Origin: JAFDZV01 sp966128725
GTDB taxonomy: Bacteria; Bacteroidota; Ignavibacteria; OLB7
NCBI GenBank assembly: GCA_966128725.1
Contig: CBHYLN010000130.1
Location: forward strand, 1 to 15,438
Length of the DNA: 15,438 nucleotides
Reading direction: 5' to 3'
Made by a program: the position numbers and the translations under genes. Positions 1 through 7,726 of the stretch are shown piece after piece. The stretch's first letter is position 1. Each line of letters opens with the position of its first letter. The notes beneath the pieces are model-generated. The model ran no database searches, had not been told where the DNA came from, and worked only from the letters and a program-made list of their open reading frames with translations.

Positions 1-92
1 TGTTCTGCCCCCCCACCCCCCGCCCCCCCACCCCCGGCGCCCCAAACCCCCCCCCCCGGCCCCCCCCGTGGCTGTGGGGCCCCCCGGCCCGG
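1..92. repeat. C-homopolymer low-complexity tract at window edge
   Basis: Runs of C (7, 6, 7, 5, 11, 8 and 6 long) are broken by single A or G bases, so the minus strand is almost pure G. Nothing else in the window looks like this. It lies just beyond the stop codon of the haloperoxidase-like gene and codes for nothing recognisable. The likeliest explanation is a contig end extended by poly-G artefact reads from two-colour sequencing. A real G-quadruplex-forming tract is possible but less likely. Bases 93-119 are ordinary sequence with no visible feature. Confidence 0.8.
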
Positions 93-119
93 TACTGGTA
101 TAACGGTCGGGTTCGTTCG

Positions 120-1622
120 TCAGTTCGCGGGCGAGCCGTCGGCCTTGCCACGCTCAACCACGTAACGCCCAACCTTGGTGCCGGTCTCGCTGCCGGCCTC
201 GTTGTCGAAGCGATAGTGGATGCAGCCATACAGACGCGACATTGCCGCCTCGGCGGCATACGTGCGCATCGTGCTTTCCTCGGACGGGAAGATGTACGAC
301 AGCACTTCCGCGGCCGCGGCCGAGAAGGTGGAATGGCCCGACGTATACGACGGGAAGTTCGGGATGCCGGTGGCCGTCTTGATCGACGGATCGATCTGCG
401 ACGGACGCGGGAATACATAGAAGTACTTGGCATCCCAGCAGCAGACACCGCCATCGTGCATCGCCATGTTCACCAGCGCGAAGGTGCGTGCGCAACGCAG
501 TTCGCTCATGCGGTACTTCGTAACCAAGCCGGCGGTAATGATATTCCAGTGGCCCGGCGGGGTCGTGGTGCCGGCACCGTCGGCCCAGAAGTCGGCAATA
601 CGCCATTCCTCGCGGGTGCGTTCCTCGGAGTAATGCTTCACCTCGGCCAGGGCCGCGGCGAACTCGGCGGTACCAACCGCTGGTGGCGGGCCTGGGCGCA
701 CGGCCTCCACGTTCGGGGTTGCCCACAACTTCACCTTGCCCCACAGCGGCAGCATCGGCGGGCGGGCGGGGATCTCAAGGCTGACCCACTTGGACGGGTC
801 GGTAAACAGCGTATCGCCACCGCGACCGTTCTTGGCGCCATCAGTCTTCGCATAGGCAATAACACGGGCGGCAACCGCACGGCCAAGCGAATCGCCCGCG
901 CGAATCTCGCTGCGCACGTTGGCGCCGGAGCAGATGCGGGCCTCGTCGGCGGCCAGCATCTTGGTTACCAGATAGGCGGAATCGCCGGGGAACAGGAAGC
1001 GAAGCACTTCGGCCGAAGCGGCCGCGACCGCGGCATGTTCCGAAGGATAACTTGGCGCATCGGGGATGTCCACGATGGCCCTGATGCCGGCATCGGCCTT
1101 GTACGGAGCCTGGCGATTGAACTTGTAGCGGTTGTTCCATACCGCCACCAGCGCATCATACTGCGCAACGCTCAGCAGGGCATACATGCGTGCCGAGAAC
1201 GGCGGATTGGCAAACGGCTTCAGCGGGTTGGGAGCGGCGCCCACAGGCGGCGCCACGTTGTACTTCACCACCAGCGCGCGCGCGATCTCGTTCCAGCGGA
1301 TAACCGCACCGGCGCTCCAGTAGCGAATCTCGGCGTCCACATCCGACGTGATCGCCTTCTGCATGTTCTTTACTTCCTCAAGCTCGGCGGCATAGGCCGC
1401 GTCGTTCGGAGCCGACACCTGCGGGATGGAGTCAACCGGCACCAGCACCGGCTTCCACGTTCCGCCGGTGGGATCCTGGCTCAGAGGAACCAGCGGGACA
1501 GTGGCCGGCGCATCAACGGTCTTTTCGCAGCCCGCGATGCCGAGACCCGCAACAGCCAGGCCGAGGCAGGCCGCTCGGATGAGGAGCATCCTCGCGCTTG
1601 TAAACGTTTTATATGTTCTCAC
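120..1622 (-). CDS. PAP2 / vanadium-dependent haloperoxidase-like lipoprotein
   Basis: A 500-residue exported lipoprotein of the PAP2/vanadium haloperoxidase superfamily. Its hydrophobic leader ends in the lipobox IAGC (Cys32), so it should be lipid-anchored outside the inner membrane. The C-terminal bundle carries the complete phosphate/vanadate site: KX6RP (Lys399, Arg406-Pro407), the TSGH form of PSGH (Ser428-Gly429-His430) and SRX5H (Arg463, His469). The N-terminal half repeats the same layout, including a PSYPSEHA segment at 190-197, but lacks the RP pair and the SRX5H Arg/His. It is therefore probably a structural second bundle, as in fungal vanadium chloroperoxidase. The start is a GTG preceded by GGAAG six bases upstream; an ATG at 1589 would give a shorter leader but has its purines too close. 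It follows the outer-membrane protein gene by 84 nt and may be co-transcribed with it. Whether it is an acid phosphatase or a haloperoxidase cannot be read from sequence. Confidence 0.88.
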   Translation of the reverse strand: MRTYKTFTSARMLLIRAACLGLAVAGLGIAGCEKTVDAPATVPLVPLSQDPTGGTWKPVLVPVDSIPQVSAPNDAAYAAELEEVKNMQKAITSDVDAEIRYWSAGAVIRWNEIARALVVKYNVAPPVGAAPNPLKPFANPPFSARMYALLSVAQYDALVAVWNNRYKFNRQAPYKADAGIRAIVDIPDAPSYPSEHAAVAAASAEVLRFLFPGDSAYLVTKMLAADEARICSGANVRSEIRAGDSLGRAVAARVIAYAKTDGAKNGRGGDTLFTDPSKWVSLEIPARPPMLPLWGKVKLWATPNVEAVRPGPPPAVGTAEFAAALAEVKHYSEERTREEWRIADFWADGAGTTTPPGHWNIITAGLVTKYRMSELRCARTFALVNMAMHDGGVCCWDAKYFYVFPRPSQIDPSIKTATGIPNFPSYTSGHSTFSAAAAEVLSYIFPSEESTMRTYAAEAAMSRLYGCIHYRFDNEAGSETGTKVGRYVVERGKADGSPAN

Positions 1623-1628
1623 GATGAT

Positions 1629-1633
1629 CTTCC
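1629..1633 (-). promoter_or_regulatory. Shine-Dalgarno-like GGAAG supporting a GTG start
   Basis: GGAAG on the minus strand lies six bases before the GTG at 1622. This favours the GTG over the internal ATG at 1589, whose nearest purine stretch directly abuts the codon. Confidence 0.45.
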
Positions 1634-1706
1634 AGATAAATGTTCGACATGTACAGCAACCATGTTCGGATACCGGCAGCCAGAGCCGTCACGGCCCGGC
1701 GCGGAA

Positions 1707-2669
1707 TCAGAACAGATCCACCCCGTAGGTAAGGCCAAACGAGAACCGGGTGGACTTGCCCACGTTACGGCCGCTCAGCGTGGTTGCGCCGCCAAGCGCA
1801 ACGCCAAACCCCTTCACCACAAATGGAAGCGGCACATGCAGATCAACACCAACCCGCATGAACGAGACGGCATTGGATGGGAACACGGCGCTTGGGGCAA
1901 TATCGGTTCCGCTCTGCGCATTCTGGTTATGAATCCACAGCGCGCCGTAGTAGTCCGGGCCGGCGTAGCCAAGCTTTGCGGCGAAGTCCACCGCATCTGG
2001 CACCGCGGTTTCGAAGCCCTTGTCCAGATCCACGTTCGAACGATGGATGTAGCCGGCGTTCACGGTTGCGAACAGCCCGAACGAGGTTGTGTAGTGCGCC
2101 AACAGGCGTGCATCGGTATTGGTTGATCCGTGCCCGATTGCGATAGGCGCATCGTTCACATACTTGGCAACCGGCACCGAAATGCCCGCCGAGGCGATCA
2201 GGTTCACCTTGCCGAGATCGCCCACGTCCAGCGTGAACGGGCGCCACGACACCGCGGCCGAAAAATCCTGCAACCCTGATTGCGTGGACCAGAAGCCGGC
2301 GTCAGGCGAGGCGGAGATATACGGCAGCGCAAGGATAACGCCGAAGTTATCGGTGATACCACACGAGGCGTACAGGTTCACGCTCTGCGTGGTGATCTTA
2401 CCCAGATTGGGATTGGACGGATCCGGTGTTTCGCCGGTCAGCAGGTTTTTTGCCAGTTCGGTGCCAACGAAATACTGTTTGTACGACTCGTGCGAATACG
2501 AGAGCGCAACGGTGGTTTCACCCTGATAATGGGTAAAGCCATCCACAAGCCCCTGTGCGCTAAGCGACGGCGCCATAAGCAACGCCAGAATCGCCAGCGC
2601 GAGCGTGCCGCCGGCAATTACACTGCGGCGTTTACCGGCACACGGTACAATGGTTTGGTAGGTATGCAT
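1707..2669 (-). CDS. Outer-membrane beta-barrel protein of unknown function
   Basis: A 320-residue exported protein. Residues 1-37 form a signal peptide: a KRR basic patch at 13-15, a hydrophobic stretch at about 17-34, and likely cleavage after SLSA. The rest alternates polar and hydrophobic residues as in beta strands, is rich in Gly, Tyr and Phe, and ends in phenylalanine (GVDLF), the usual C-terminal signal of outer-membrane barrels. It resembles the loosely defined transporter-like barrel proteins annotated in many Bacteroidota and Proteobacteria, but I cannot name a substrate. The open frame extends upstream to 2786; I chose the ATG at 2669 because the signal peptide begins there and the upstream 39 residues look non-coding. 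No good Shine-Dalgarno sequence precedes it. A candidate promoter lies at 2804-2832. Confidence 0.8.
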   Translation of the reverse strand: MHTYQTIVPCAGKRRSVIAGGTLALAILALLMAPSLSAQGLVDGFTHYQGETTVALSYSHESYKQYFVGTELAKNLLTGETPDPSNPNLGKITTQSVNLYASCGITDNFGVILALPYISASPDAGFWSTQSGLQDFSAAVSWRPFTLDVGDLGKVNLIASAGISVPVAKYVNDAPIAIGHGSTNTDARLLAHYTTSFGLFATVNAGYIHRSNVDLDKGFETAVPDAVDFAAKLGYAGPDYYGALWIHNQNAQSGTDIAPSAVFPSNAVSFMRVGVDLHVPLPFVVKGFGVALGGATTLSGRNVGKSTRFSFGLTYGVDLF

Positions 2670-2803
2670 GGGTATGGAGTAATGAACGGCAACGGTACTC
2701 GCCGTACAGCGAAATACGATGTGCCGGGCATTTGTTCGTTTGAACACCACCGGTGGGCGGCGATGCGTTTGGATGCGGGGGAGCAACCGTATGGTAGCTG
2801 CCT

Positions 2804-2832
2804 AATATACCTGGACCGAATACACGCTCCAA
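2804..2832 (-). promoter_or_regulatory. Candidate promoter for the outer-membrane protein gene
   Basis: On the minus strand TTGGAG (2827-2832, a 3/6 match to a -35 box) is followed after exactly 17 bases by TATATT (2804-2809, 5/6 match to a -10 box). Transcription would start near 2797 and leave a leader of about 125 nt. The -35 match is weak, and promoter preferences of this lineage are unknown. Confidence 0.3.
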
Positions 2833-2956
2833 CCTGTGTTGCAACGTGCATCTAATTGCTTTTGAATGTATGCGGCGTGAAGCTCATGCAAACGCAGGAA
2901 CCCGTTGAAGCGTGAGAGGTTTCCAGCATGGTGGTTTTCCGGAGCCTGTACGGCAG

Positions 2957-2989
2957 CCGCGAATCATGGGACATCCCGAACTCCGAAAC
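2957..2989 (-). repeat. Intergenic element, copy A
   Basis: Read on the minus strand this segment starts GTTTCG and ends CCCATGATTC plus four bases. It matches the segment at 13350-13381 at 25 of 33 aligned positions (one gap), in the same orientation relative to the neighbouring minus-strand genes. The shared core CCCATGATTC is identical. This copy lies just downstream of hemC. Confidence 0.5.
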
Positions 2990-3012
2990 ACGGCCCGTAC
3001 GGGCGCGATACG

Positions 3013-4008
3013 CTACCGAGCGATCGCATTCAAAATCTCGCGCCCGCCAGCAGCCATCAGGCGTTCGGCGAGTTCACGGCCCACGCCCTCGGCATCGGAT
3101 ACCGGGCCGGCATGCTGGCCACGCACAACGCGCGATCCGTCCACCGCCGCGATTATCCCGTCCAACGTCAGCACCCCGGCATCCACCGTGGCATGCGCGC
3201 CAATCGGAACCTGGCACCCGCCTTCCAGTTCGCGCAGCAGGGCGCGCTCGGCATCGGTTGCCGCACGGGTTTCGGGGTCCTGTAATGCCGCAAGCAACGC
3301 AAGCGTGCCCGCATCGTCCGCTCGGCATTCGATGCCCAACGCACCCTGGCCAACGGCGGGCACGATGCGCGACGCCGCGATCACCTCGGCAATTTCATCG
3401 AAGTGCCCCAGGCGTTCCAGCCCGGCGCGAGCCAGAATCATCCCCCCCCAATTGCTCTCGTGGAACTTGCGCAGCCGCGTTCCAACGTTGCCCCGTATGT
3501 CAACAATCTGGATATCCGGCCGCAACGCCCGCAACTGCGCGGTGCGACGCAACGAACCCGTTGCCACGGTTGCGCCGGCAGGCAACGTATCCAGCGTGGT
3601 GCCGGGGGCAGCAACCAACACATCCTCGGCGGCATGGCGCCGGGTTACCGCGCCAAGCATCAGGCCGTCGGGCAAACGTGTCTGCATGTCCTTCAGCGAA
3701 TGCACGGCAATGTGCGCGCGGCCATCCAGCAAGGCGTGCTCCAGCTCCTTGGTGAACAGGCCCTTATCCCCGATAGCGCTCAGCGGGCTATCCAGCACGC
3801 GATCGCCCAGCGTGGCCATCACTTCAAGGCGCACGGCAACGCCCGCGAAACGCTCGCCGATCATCGCGGCCACGGCCTCGGCCTGCCACATCGCCAGCGC
3901 GCTTCCCCGCGTGGCGATCACAATCTCGCGCATGTGGGCATCATGTCTGGGCGAATCCTGCATGGGTGACTCCTGCATGGGCGCATCCGGCGTTGTTGTG
4001 TCAGGCAT
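3013..4008 (-). CDS. hemC: Hydroxymethylbilane synthase (porphobilinogen deaminase)
   Basis: Joins four porphobilinogen units into hydroxymethylbilane in cytoplasmic tetrapyrrole synthesis. With the start used here it has 331 residues. Family motifs appear in order: ATRGSALAMWQA near the start, HSLKDM with the catalytic Asp (Asp107; the usual following Pro is Gln), GSLRR, DIRGNVGTRL, NWGGMILARAGLERLG, and GGCQVPIGAHA, whose Cys265 carries the dipyrromethane cofactor. The start is uncertain. The ATG at 4008 overlaps the end of hemA by 8 nt. The ATG at 3963 has AGGAG six bases upstream. The ATG at 3933 begins exactly where the family's conserved sequence begins and would give the usual 306 residues. 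The N-terminal 25 residues are low-complexity and contain the repeat MQESP/MQDSP. It is translationally coupled to hemA; hemD does not follow. Confidence 0.95.
   Translation of the reverse strand: MPDTTTPDAPMQESPMQDSPRHDAHMREIVIATRGSALAMWQAEAVAAMIGERFAGVAVRLEVMATLGDRVLDSPLSAIGDKGLFTKELEHALLDGRAHIAVHSLKDMQTRLPDGLMLGAVTRRHAAEDVLVAAPGTTLDTLPAGATVATGSLRRTAQLRALRPDIQIVDIRGNVGTRLRKFHESNWGGMILARAGLERLGHFDEIAEVIAASRIVPAVGQGALGIECRADDAGTLALLAALQDPETRAATDAERALLRELEGGCQVPIGAHATVDAGVLTLDGIIAAVDGSRVVRGQHAGPVSDAEGVGRELAERLMAAGGREILNAIAR
3956..3981. repeat. hemC: Short tandem repeat inside the hemC 5' end
   Basis: TCCTGCATGGG occurs twice (3956-3966 and 3971-3981) with a 15-base period, giving the in-frame peptide repeat MQESP/MQDSP. 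Each unit brings its own ATG. The 3963 ATG also gains an AGGAG six bases upstream from the neighbouring unit, so the repeat creates alternative hemC starts. Confidence 0.7.
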
Positions 4009-5389
4009 TTCCGCCGGCCCTGGTGTTGGTGGGTTCATCGGCCGGCGCACGATCCGCCTGGTTGCCGCCGGTATCCGTGCCGTGGGCCGTGACGGCATCG
4101 CCGCCAATCGCCCCCTCACCCTGCCCGGCCTGCGCCTCGCCGTTCAGGTTGAAAAGCACTTTCACGTACTCCGCCTTCATGCGCATCAGCTCGGCATTGT
4201 CGGCCGTGTCCAGCAGGTGCGCCATCGGCAGCCCGATGATTTTCCTCACCACGCTGGCAACCAGCTTCTCAACGTGCTCGAAATCGGCGGGGCTGAATCG
4301 GTGCCGGTTGCGCTCCAGTTCGGCGCGCGCAATCTCCTCGCCGCGCCCTTTCAACTGCGCAATCACCGGCGTCACGGGCAGCAGCTCGCACCATGCGGTG
4401 AACTTCGCAAGCTCGTCGGCAACGATCATCCCGGCGCGCGGAAGCTCGGCACGGCGCTTCTCCACGTTGGCCTCAACCACGCTGGTAAGGTCGTTCAGAT
4501 CCTTGCAGAAGATGGTGGGAATGGAGTTGATCAACGGGTCCACATTGCGCGGCAACGAGATATCCACGATCAACAAGGGCTCGCCGTCGCGCCGCGCCGC
4601 AGCCGCGCGGGCGTGATTAACGGTGATCAGATACGTAGGTGATCCGGTGGAAACGATCACGATATCGAACTGATGCAGCCGCGTGGGCAACTGCTCCAGC
4701 GGCATCCACTCACCAAAGCCCAGCCGGCGGATCAGCTCGTGGCCGCGTTCCTCGGTACGGTTGGTGATGGTAATGCGTTCAACGCCCTGATCGCGAAGGT
4801 TGCGCGCTGCCAGTTCGCCGGCATCACCCGCGCCCACCACCAGCGTGCTCTTATCGGCGATCGGGTAGAAAATCTTGCGGGCAAGCTCAACCGCAACGTA
4901 GCTCACCGAGACCGCCCCGGTGAACAGATCGGTTTCGCTTTTGACACGTTTGCCCGTGTGCAGCGCCGTGGTGAACAAGCGATCCAGCACCTTCCCCACG
5001 CTTCCGTGTTGCCGGGCAATCTGATACGCCGAGCGCACCTGCCCGATGATCTGGATATCGCCGATCACCTGCGAATCGATTCCCGAGGCAACCTCGAACA
5101 GATGCTGCGCCGCGGCCGTGCCGTGCATCGTGAACAGATCGGCCCGGCCGATCGCCACATTTTTCCAACGCGCCAGCCACTCGCGCACCGGCTCCGACTC
5201 CAGCGGCTGCTGGCGCGGCACCATGTAGATCTCGGTACGATTGCATGTGGATACCACCACCGACTCCTCGGCAAACTCCGCGCGCAACGCGTCCAGCGCG
5301 GCCCCCAGCTCGGTATCGCTGAAGGCCACGCGCTCGCGCAATTCAAGCGACGCGTGCTTGTGCGTTGTGCCGATGGCGTAGATATTCAT
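4001..5389 (-). CDS. hemA: Glutamyl-tRNA reductase
   Basis: Reduces glutamyl-tRNA(Glu) with NADPH to glutamate-1-semialdehyde, the first step of C5-pathway tetrapyrrole synthesis, in the cytoplasm. It has 462 residues. The N-terminal catalytic domain has GTTHKHASLELRERVAF (7-23) and STCNRTEIY (47-55) with catalytic Cys49. SQVIGDIQIIGQV (106-118) varies the usual SQVLGEPQILGQV. The NADPH domain has VVGAGDAGELAA (184-195), where most homologues have GAGEMG. The helical dimerisation domain ends near residue 416. A further 46 residues rich in Gly, Ala and Asp have no family counterpart and overlap the start of hemC. The ATG at 5389 shares one base with the stop of the upstream ccsA-like gene (TGATG), so translation is probably coupled. 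The same frame stays open upstream to 6199, but that part is an antisense-free shadow of ccsA. Confidence 0.96.
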   Translation of the reverse strand: MNIYAIGTTHKHASLELRERVAFSDTELGAALDALRAEFAEESVVVSTCNRTEIYMVPRQQPLESEPVREWLARWKNVAIGRADLFTMHGTAAAQHLFEVASGIDSQVIGDIQIIGQVRSAYQIARQHGSVGKVLDRLFTTALHTGKRVKSETDLFTGAVSVSYVAVELARKIFYPIADKSTLVVGAGDAGELAARNLRDQGVERITITNRTEERGHELIRRLGFGEWMPLEQLPTRLHQFDIVIVSTGSPTYLITVNHARAAAARRDGEPLLIVDISLPRNVDPLINSIPTIFCKDLNDLTSVVEANVEKRRAELPRAGMIVADELAKFTAWCELLPVTPVIAQLKGRGEEIARAELERNRHRFSPADFEHVEKLVASVVRKIIGLPMAHLLDTADNAELMRMKAEYVKVLFNLNGEAQAGQGEGAIGGDAVTAHGTDTGGNQADRAPADEPTNTRAGGNA

Positions 5390-6222
5390 CAGTGAAATCT
5401 GTGGAACCCGCTGAGTACCAGATTGATAAACGTCATGGAGATCACGGTTCCCGCGAATCCAATCAGCGACAGCACGATGGCCTTCCGGCCCTCCAGCCGG
5501 ATGATGTGGCGGCCCGGCACGGCAACCATGTAGATCATCCACACGATCGCCGTGGCGATGAGCTTGGGGTCGGTGTAGGTAAAATCGGGCAGAACTCCGG
5601 GCAGATAGGCCAGCGCAATTGCGATGGCGATGGTGAGGAACACCAATCCGACGATCGCCGACTTGGAGCTCATGCGCTCCAGAAGCTGCAAGCTGGGCAG
5701 GCGCTGGTAGAACGTGCCGAACCGATTGGAGCGTATCTGGTGATACAGCATCAGATACAGCACGCCGTACACGGCCGACATCGCGAACGCCGTATAGCCG
5801 AACAGCGCGGCGCTGATATGCAGGCCTACCGCATCGTTCAACAGCGCGGGGTTTGCCGGCGCCAGCGGCGCGGGCGGCGAGAACATCGCCGAGACGGTTT
5901 CCAGCAACAGCGCAAGCCCCATGAAGAACATGCCTGTGCCGCGCTCGCGACTGGAGATCTCCACAATCAGATATGTAAGGCTGATGGTGAACGAGATCAG
6001 CGTAAGCATCTCGAACGGCGAGTACACCAGGCAATGCCCGTAAATGGCGGTCTGCGCGTAAATCAGCGCCGAGTGAATCACCAACGCAGCCACAAGCAAC
6101 GGCCGGCGCCAACGGTCGCCGCCGTCCTCGCGCCTGAAGAACGCGATGGCATAGGCAGCGAACGCGGCGCTGTACGCCAGCGGCAGAACAGCCTCGCATA
6201 TGCGCGCGATCGTCAGCAGCAT
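5389..6222 (-). CDS. ccsA: CcsA/HemX-like cytochrome c assembly membrane protein
   Basis: A 277-residue integral membrane protein with about eight hydrophobic segments. The family signature is LHISAALFGYTAF followed by a long hydrophobic helix (about 134-160), and the end of the protein matches the usual CcsA/HemX tail (GRH at 237-239, LEGRKA, then a final helix ending SGFHRFH). Candidate haem-binding or conserved histidines are His50, His63, His135, His239 and His274. CcsA-type proteins handle haem for cytochrome c maturation; HemX-type relatives sit beside hemA in Gram-positive bacteria and influence HemA levels. Position directly before hemA, sharing one base, fits the HemX pattern, while sequence alone does not separate the two. 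No strong Shine-Dalgarno sequence is visible (GGGGT ten bases upstream). It follows rodA by 46 nt. Confidence 0.85.
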   Translation of the reverse strand: MLLTIARICEAVLPLAYSAAFAAYAIAFFRREDGGDRWRRPLLVAALVIHSALIYAQTAIYGHCLVYSPFEMLTLISFTISLTYLIVEISSRERGTGMFFMGLALLLETVSAMFSPPAPLAPANPALLNDAVGLHISAALFGYTAFAMSAVYGVLYLMLYHQIRSNRFGTFYQRLPSLQLLERMSSKSAIVGLVFLTIAIAIALAYLPGVLPDFTYTDPKLIATAIVWMIYMVAVPGRHIIRLEGRKAIVLSLIGFAGTVISMTFINLVLSGFHRFH

Positions 6223-6268
6223 TTGATGAATACCCCAGTATGCACCGAGCGCGATACGGACAATGGTA

Positions 6269-7549
6269 TCATCGCCGCAGATCGGTCCGGAATCGGTAGA
6301 AGTTCAGCAACAGACCCACCATCGACATGTTCAGCAACAGCGATGACCCCCCTTTCGACAGGAACGGAAGCGGAATGCCCATAACGGGCACCAACCCAAC
6401 GGCCATTCCGATGTTGATGGCCGCGTGGTAGAAGAAGACAACGCCGATGCCGAAGCATATCGTGGATTCGAATTTGTTCCGCAGATGCGCCGCGGTATCA
6501 ACCGCCAGCCACACAAGAGAGCCAAGCAACACCAGCACCATCGTGCCGCCCACAAACCCGAACTCCTCGGTGGGCACGCAGAAGATGAAGTCGGTCCACT
6601 GCTCCGGGATATAGCGCAACTGTGTCTGGGTCCCCTGCAGGAATCCCTTGCCGGTAAGCCCGCCGGAACCAACGGCCATCGTGGATTGGATCACGTGATA
6701 GCCGGCGCCACGCGGATCGAGATTCGGGTTGAGGAACGTGTCGATGCGCTGCTTCTGGTGCGGCTTCAACACATTGCTGTAGACAAATCCGGTGGAGAAG
6801 CCAACGATCACCGACAGGCCAAACCCCAGCAGGGTTACCAGCACCGACCGCCGGAACATCAGCATCGCCAGCAGCACAACGCCCAGCACAACATACATCG
6901 GCACCGGACCGAAGAACGCGGCAATCGCCACGCCGGCCGGCGCAACGATGGCAAACAGCAGGAAGAGATCGGCGCCGGCCCACAGGGCAATGCCGAGTGC
7001 CATGGCAAAATACACGGTGGCCGAACCGAAGTCCGGCTCCAGCATGATCAACGGCACCGGCAGCAGCACGATGCCGATCAGCGATGCCACATCGCGCCAG
7101 TTGGCCAGGTCGCGACCTTCACGGCCAACAAACATCGCCGCCAGCATCAGCGTACCGAACTTGGCGATCTCCGACGGCTGTATCGAAAGCGGCCCCAGCA
7201 CGATCCAGTTCTTCTGGCCATACCTGGCCGTGCCTACAACCAGGACGGCCACCAGCAGCAGCAATCCGAACACATACAGCGGCACGGTACCAAGGCGCAC
7301 AAGCCGCTCCGGCAGAAACGCGATCGAGATCATCGCGGCAAGGCCACCGATCGCGAAAACGAGCTGCGAGATAAACGTTGCCGACGGCCCTGCATCGGGG
7401 CCGGCATTGGGATCGTGCGTGGCGCTGTAGATGGAGATCAGGCCGATCGCCACCAGGGCCACGGTTACCAGGAATGTGCGGAAGTCGAACCGGAAGGAGG
7501 TGCCGGAATCGGTTGATCGCAGGCTGTCATCGTACGTAAATGCGCGCAT
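6269..7549 (-). CDS. rodA: Rod shape-determining SEDS protein RodA (peptidoglycan polymerase)
   Basis: A 426-residue polytopic protein of the SEDS family, which polymerises glycan strands from lipid II during cell elongation together with a class B penicillin-binding protein. About ten hydrophobic segments follow a short cytoplasmic N-terminus. Diagnostic sequences are WTDFIFCVPTEEFGFVGG (the conserved SEDS DFIF..E..GF segment with the proposed catalytic Asp), NIGMAVGLVPVMGIPLPFLS and KGGSS near the C-terminus. The VPVMGIPLPF form with a short N-terminus points to RodA rather than FtsW. The start ATG at 7549 has no upstream Shine-Dalgarno sequence and no alternative in-frame ATG nearby. No mreBCD or PBP2 gene accompanies it; it heads a probable operon with ccsA, hemA and hemC. 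Confidence 0.94.
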   Translation of the reverse strand: MRAFTYDDSLRSTDSGTSFRFDFRTFLVTVALVAIGLISIYSATHDPNAGPDAGPSATFISQLVFAIGGLAAMISIAFLPERLVRLGTVPLYVFGLLLLVAVLVVGTARYGQKNWIVLGPLSIQPSEIAKFGTLMLAAMFVGREGRDLANWRDVASLIGIVLLPVPLIMLEPDFGSATVYFAMALGIALWAGADLFLLFAIVAPAGVAIAAFFGPVPMYVVLGVVLLAMLMFRRSVLVTLLGFGLSVIVGFSTGFVYSNVLKPHQKQRIDTFLNPNLDPRGAGYHVIQSTMAVGSGGLTGKGFLQGTQTQLRYIPEQWTDFIFCVPTEEFGFVGGTMVLVLLGSLVWLAVDTAAHLRNKFESTICFGIGVVFFYHAAINIGMAVGLVPVMGIPLPFLSKGGSSLLLNMSMVGLLLNFYRFRTDLRR

Positions 7550-7700
7550 CGAACGGTCGGGGAACGTAAGTCAAGCAAGACGGGAACATACAGCACCGAA
7601 GCGCTCGGAACGGGAACAGCCGGGCAACTTCGGTTGTCGATCGGGATCACATCTGGCGCACCGCCATGCCATGCACGGGGGAGCCCCACTGCAACGCGCA

Positions 7701-7726
7701 CGTTTGATGCGTTAACGCATCGAACG
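7701..7726. terminator. Near-perfect 26-base palindrome over the stop codon of the 7712-8446 gene
   Basis: GATGCGTTAACGCATC (7706-7721) is a perfect 16-base palindrome. Flanking CGTT and AACG extend it to 26 bases with one mismatched pair (7705/7722). The TAA stop of the minus-strand gene (7712-7714) lies in its centre. As RNA it would form an 11-position stem with a TTAA loop. There is no T-run after it, so it is either a terminator of a non-standard type, an mRNA-stabilising hairpin, or a binding site for a dimeric protein. The rest of 7550-7711 shows only GGGAAC three times (7560, 7582, 7612). Confidence 0.5.

Larger units (their letters stand above)
2670..3012. other. Intergenic region between the barrel protein gene and hemC
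   Basis: These 343 bases contain no convincing gene. They hold the candidate promoter at 2804-2832, a copy of an intergenic element shared with 13350-13381 (at 2957-2989), and a perfect 12-base palindrome, GCCCGTACGGGC (2993-3004), eight bases past the hemC stop. The palindrome can only form a four-base-pair stem and has no following T-run, so it is a poor terminator candidate. Confidence 0.5.

Noticed and set aside
216..2126. A 636-codon open frame on the plus strand
   Set aside because: It lies opposite two minus-strand genes with clear motifs, is rich in Arg, Gly and His, and has no recognisable domain. Long antisense frames are expected in G+C-rich DNA.
2912..4642. A 576-codon open frame on the plus strand opposite hemC and hemA
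   Set aside because: Composition is dominated by Ser, Arg, Pro and Ala, with no motifs, and both opposing genes are certain.
5390..6199. An upstream extension of the hemA frame that would give a 732-residue protein
   Set aside because: The extension overlaps the ccsA-like gene in another frame, is Arg-rich and unlike any HemA. The family start MNIYAIGTTHK is at 5389.
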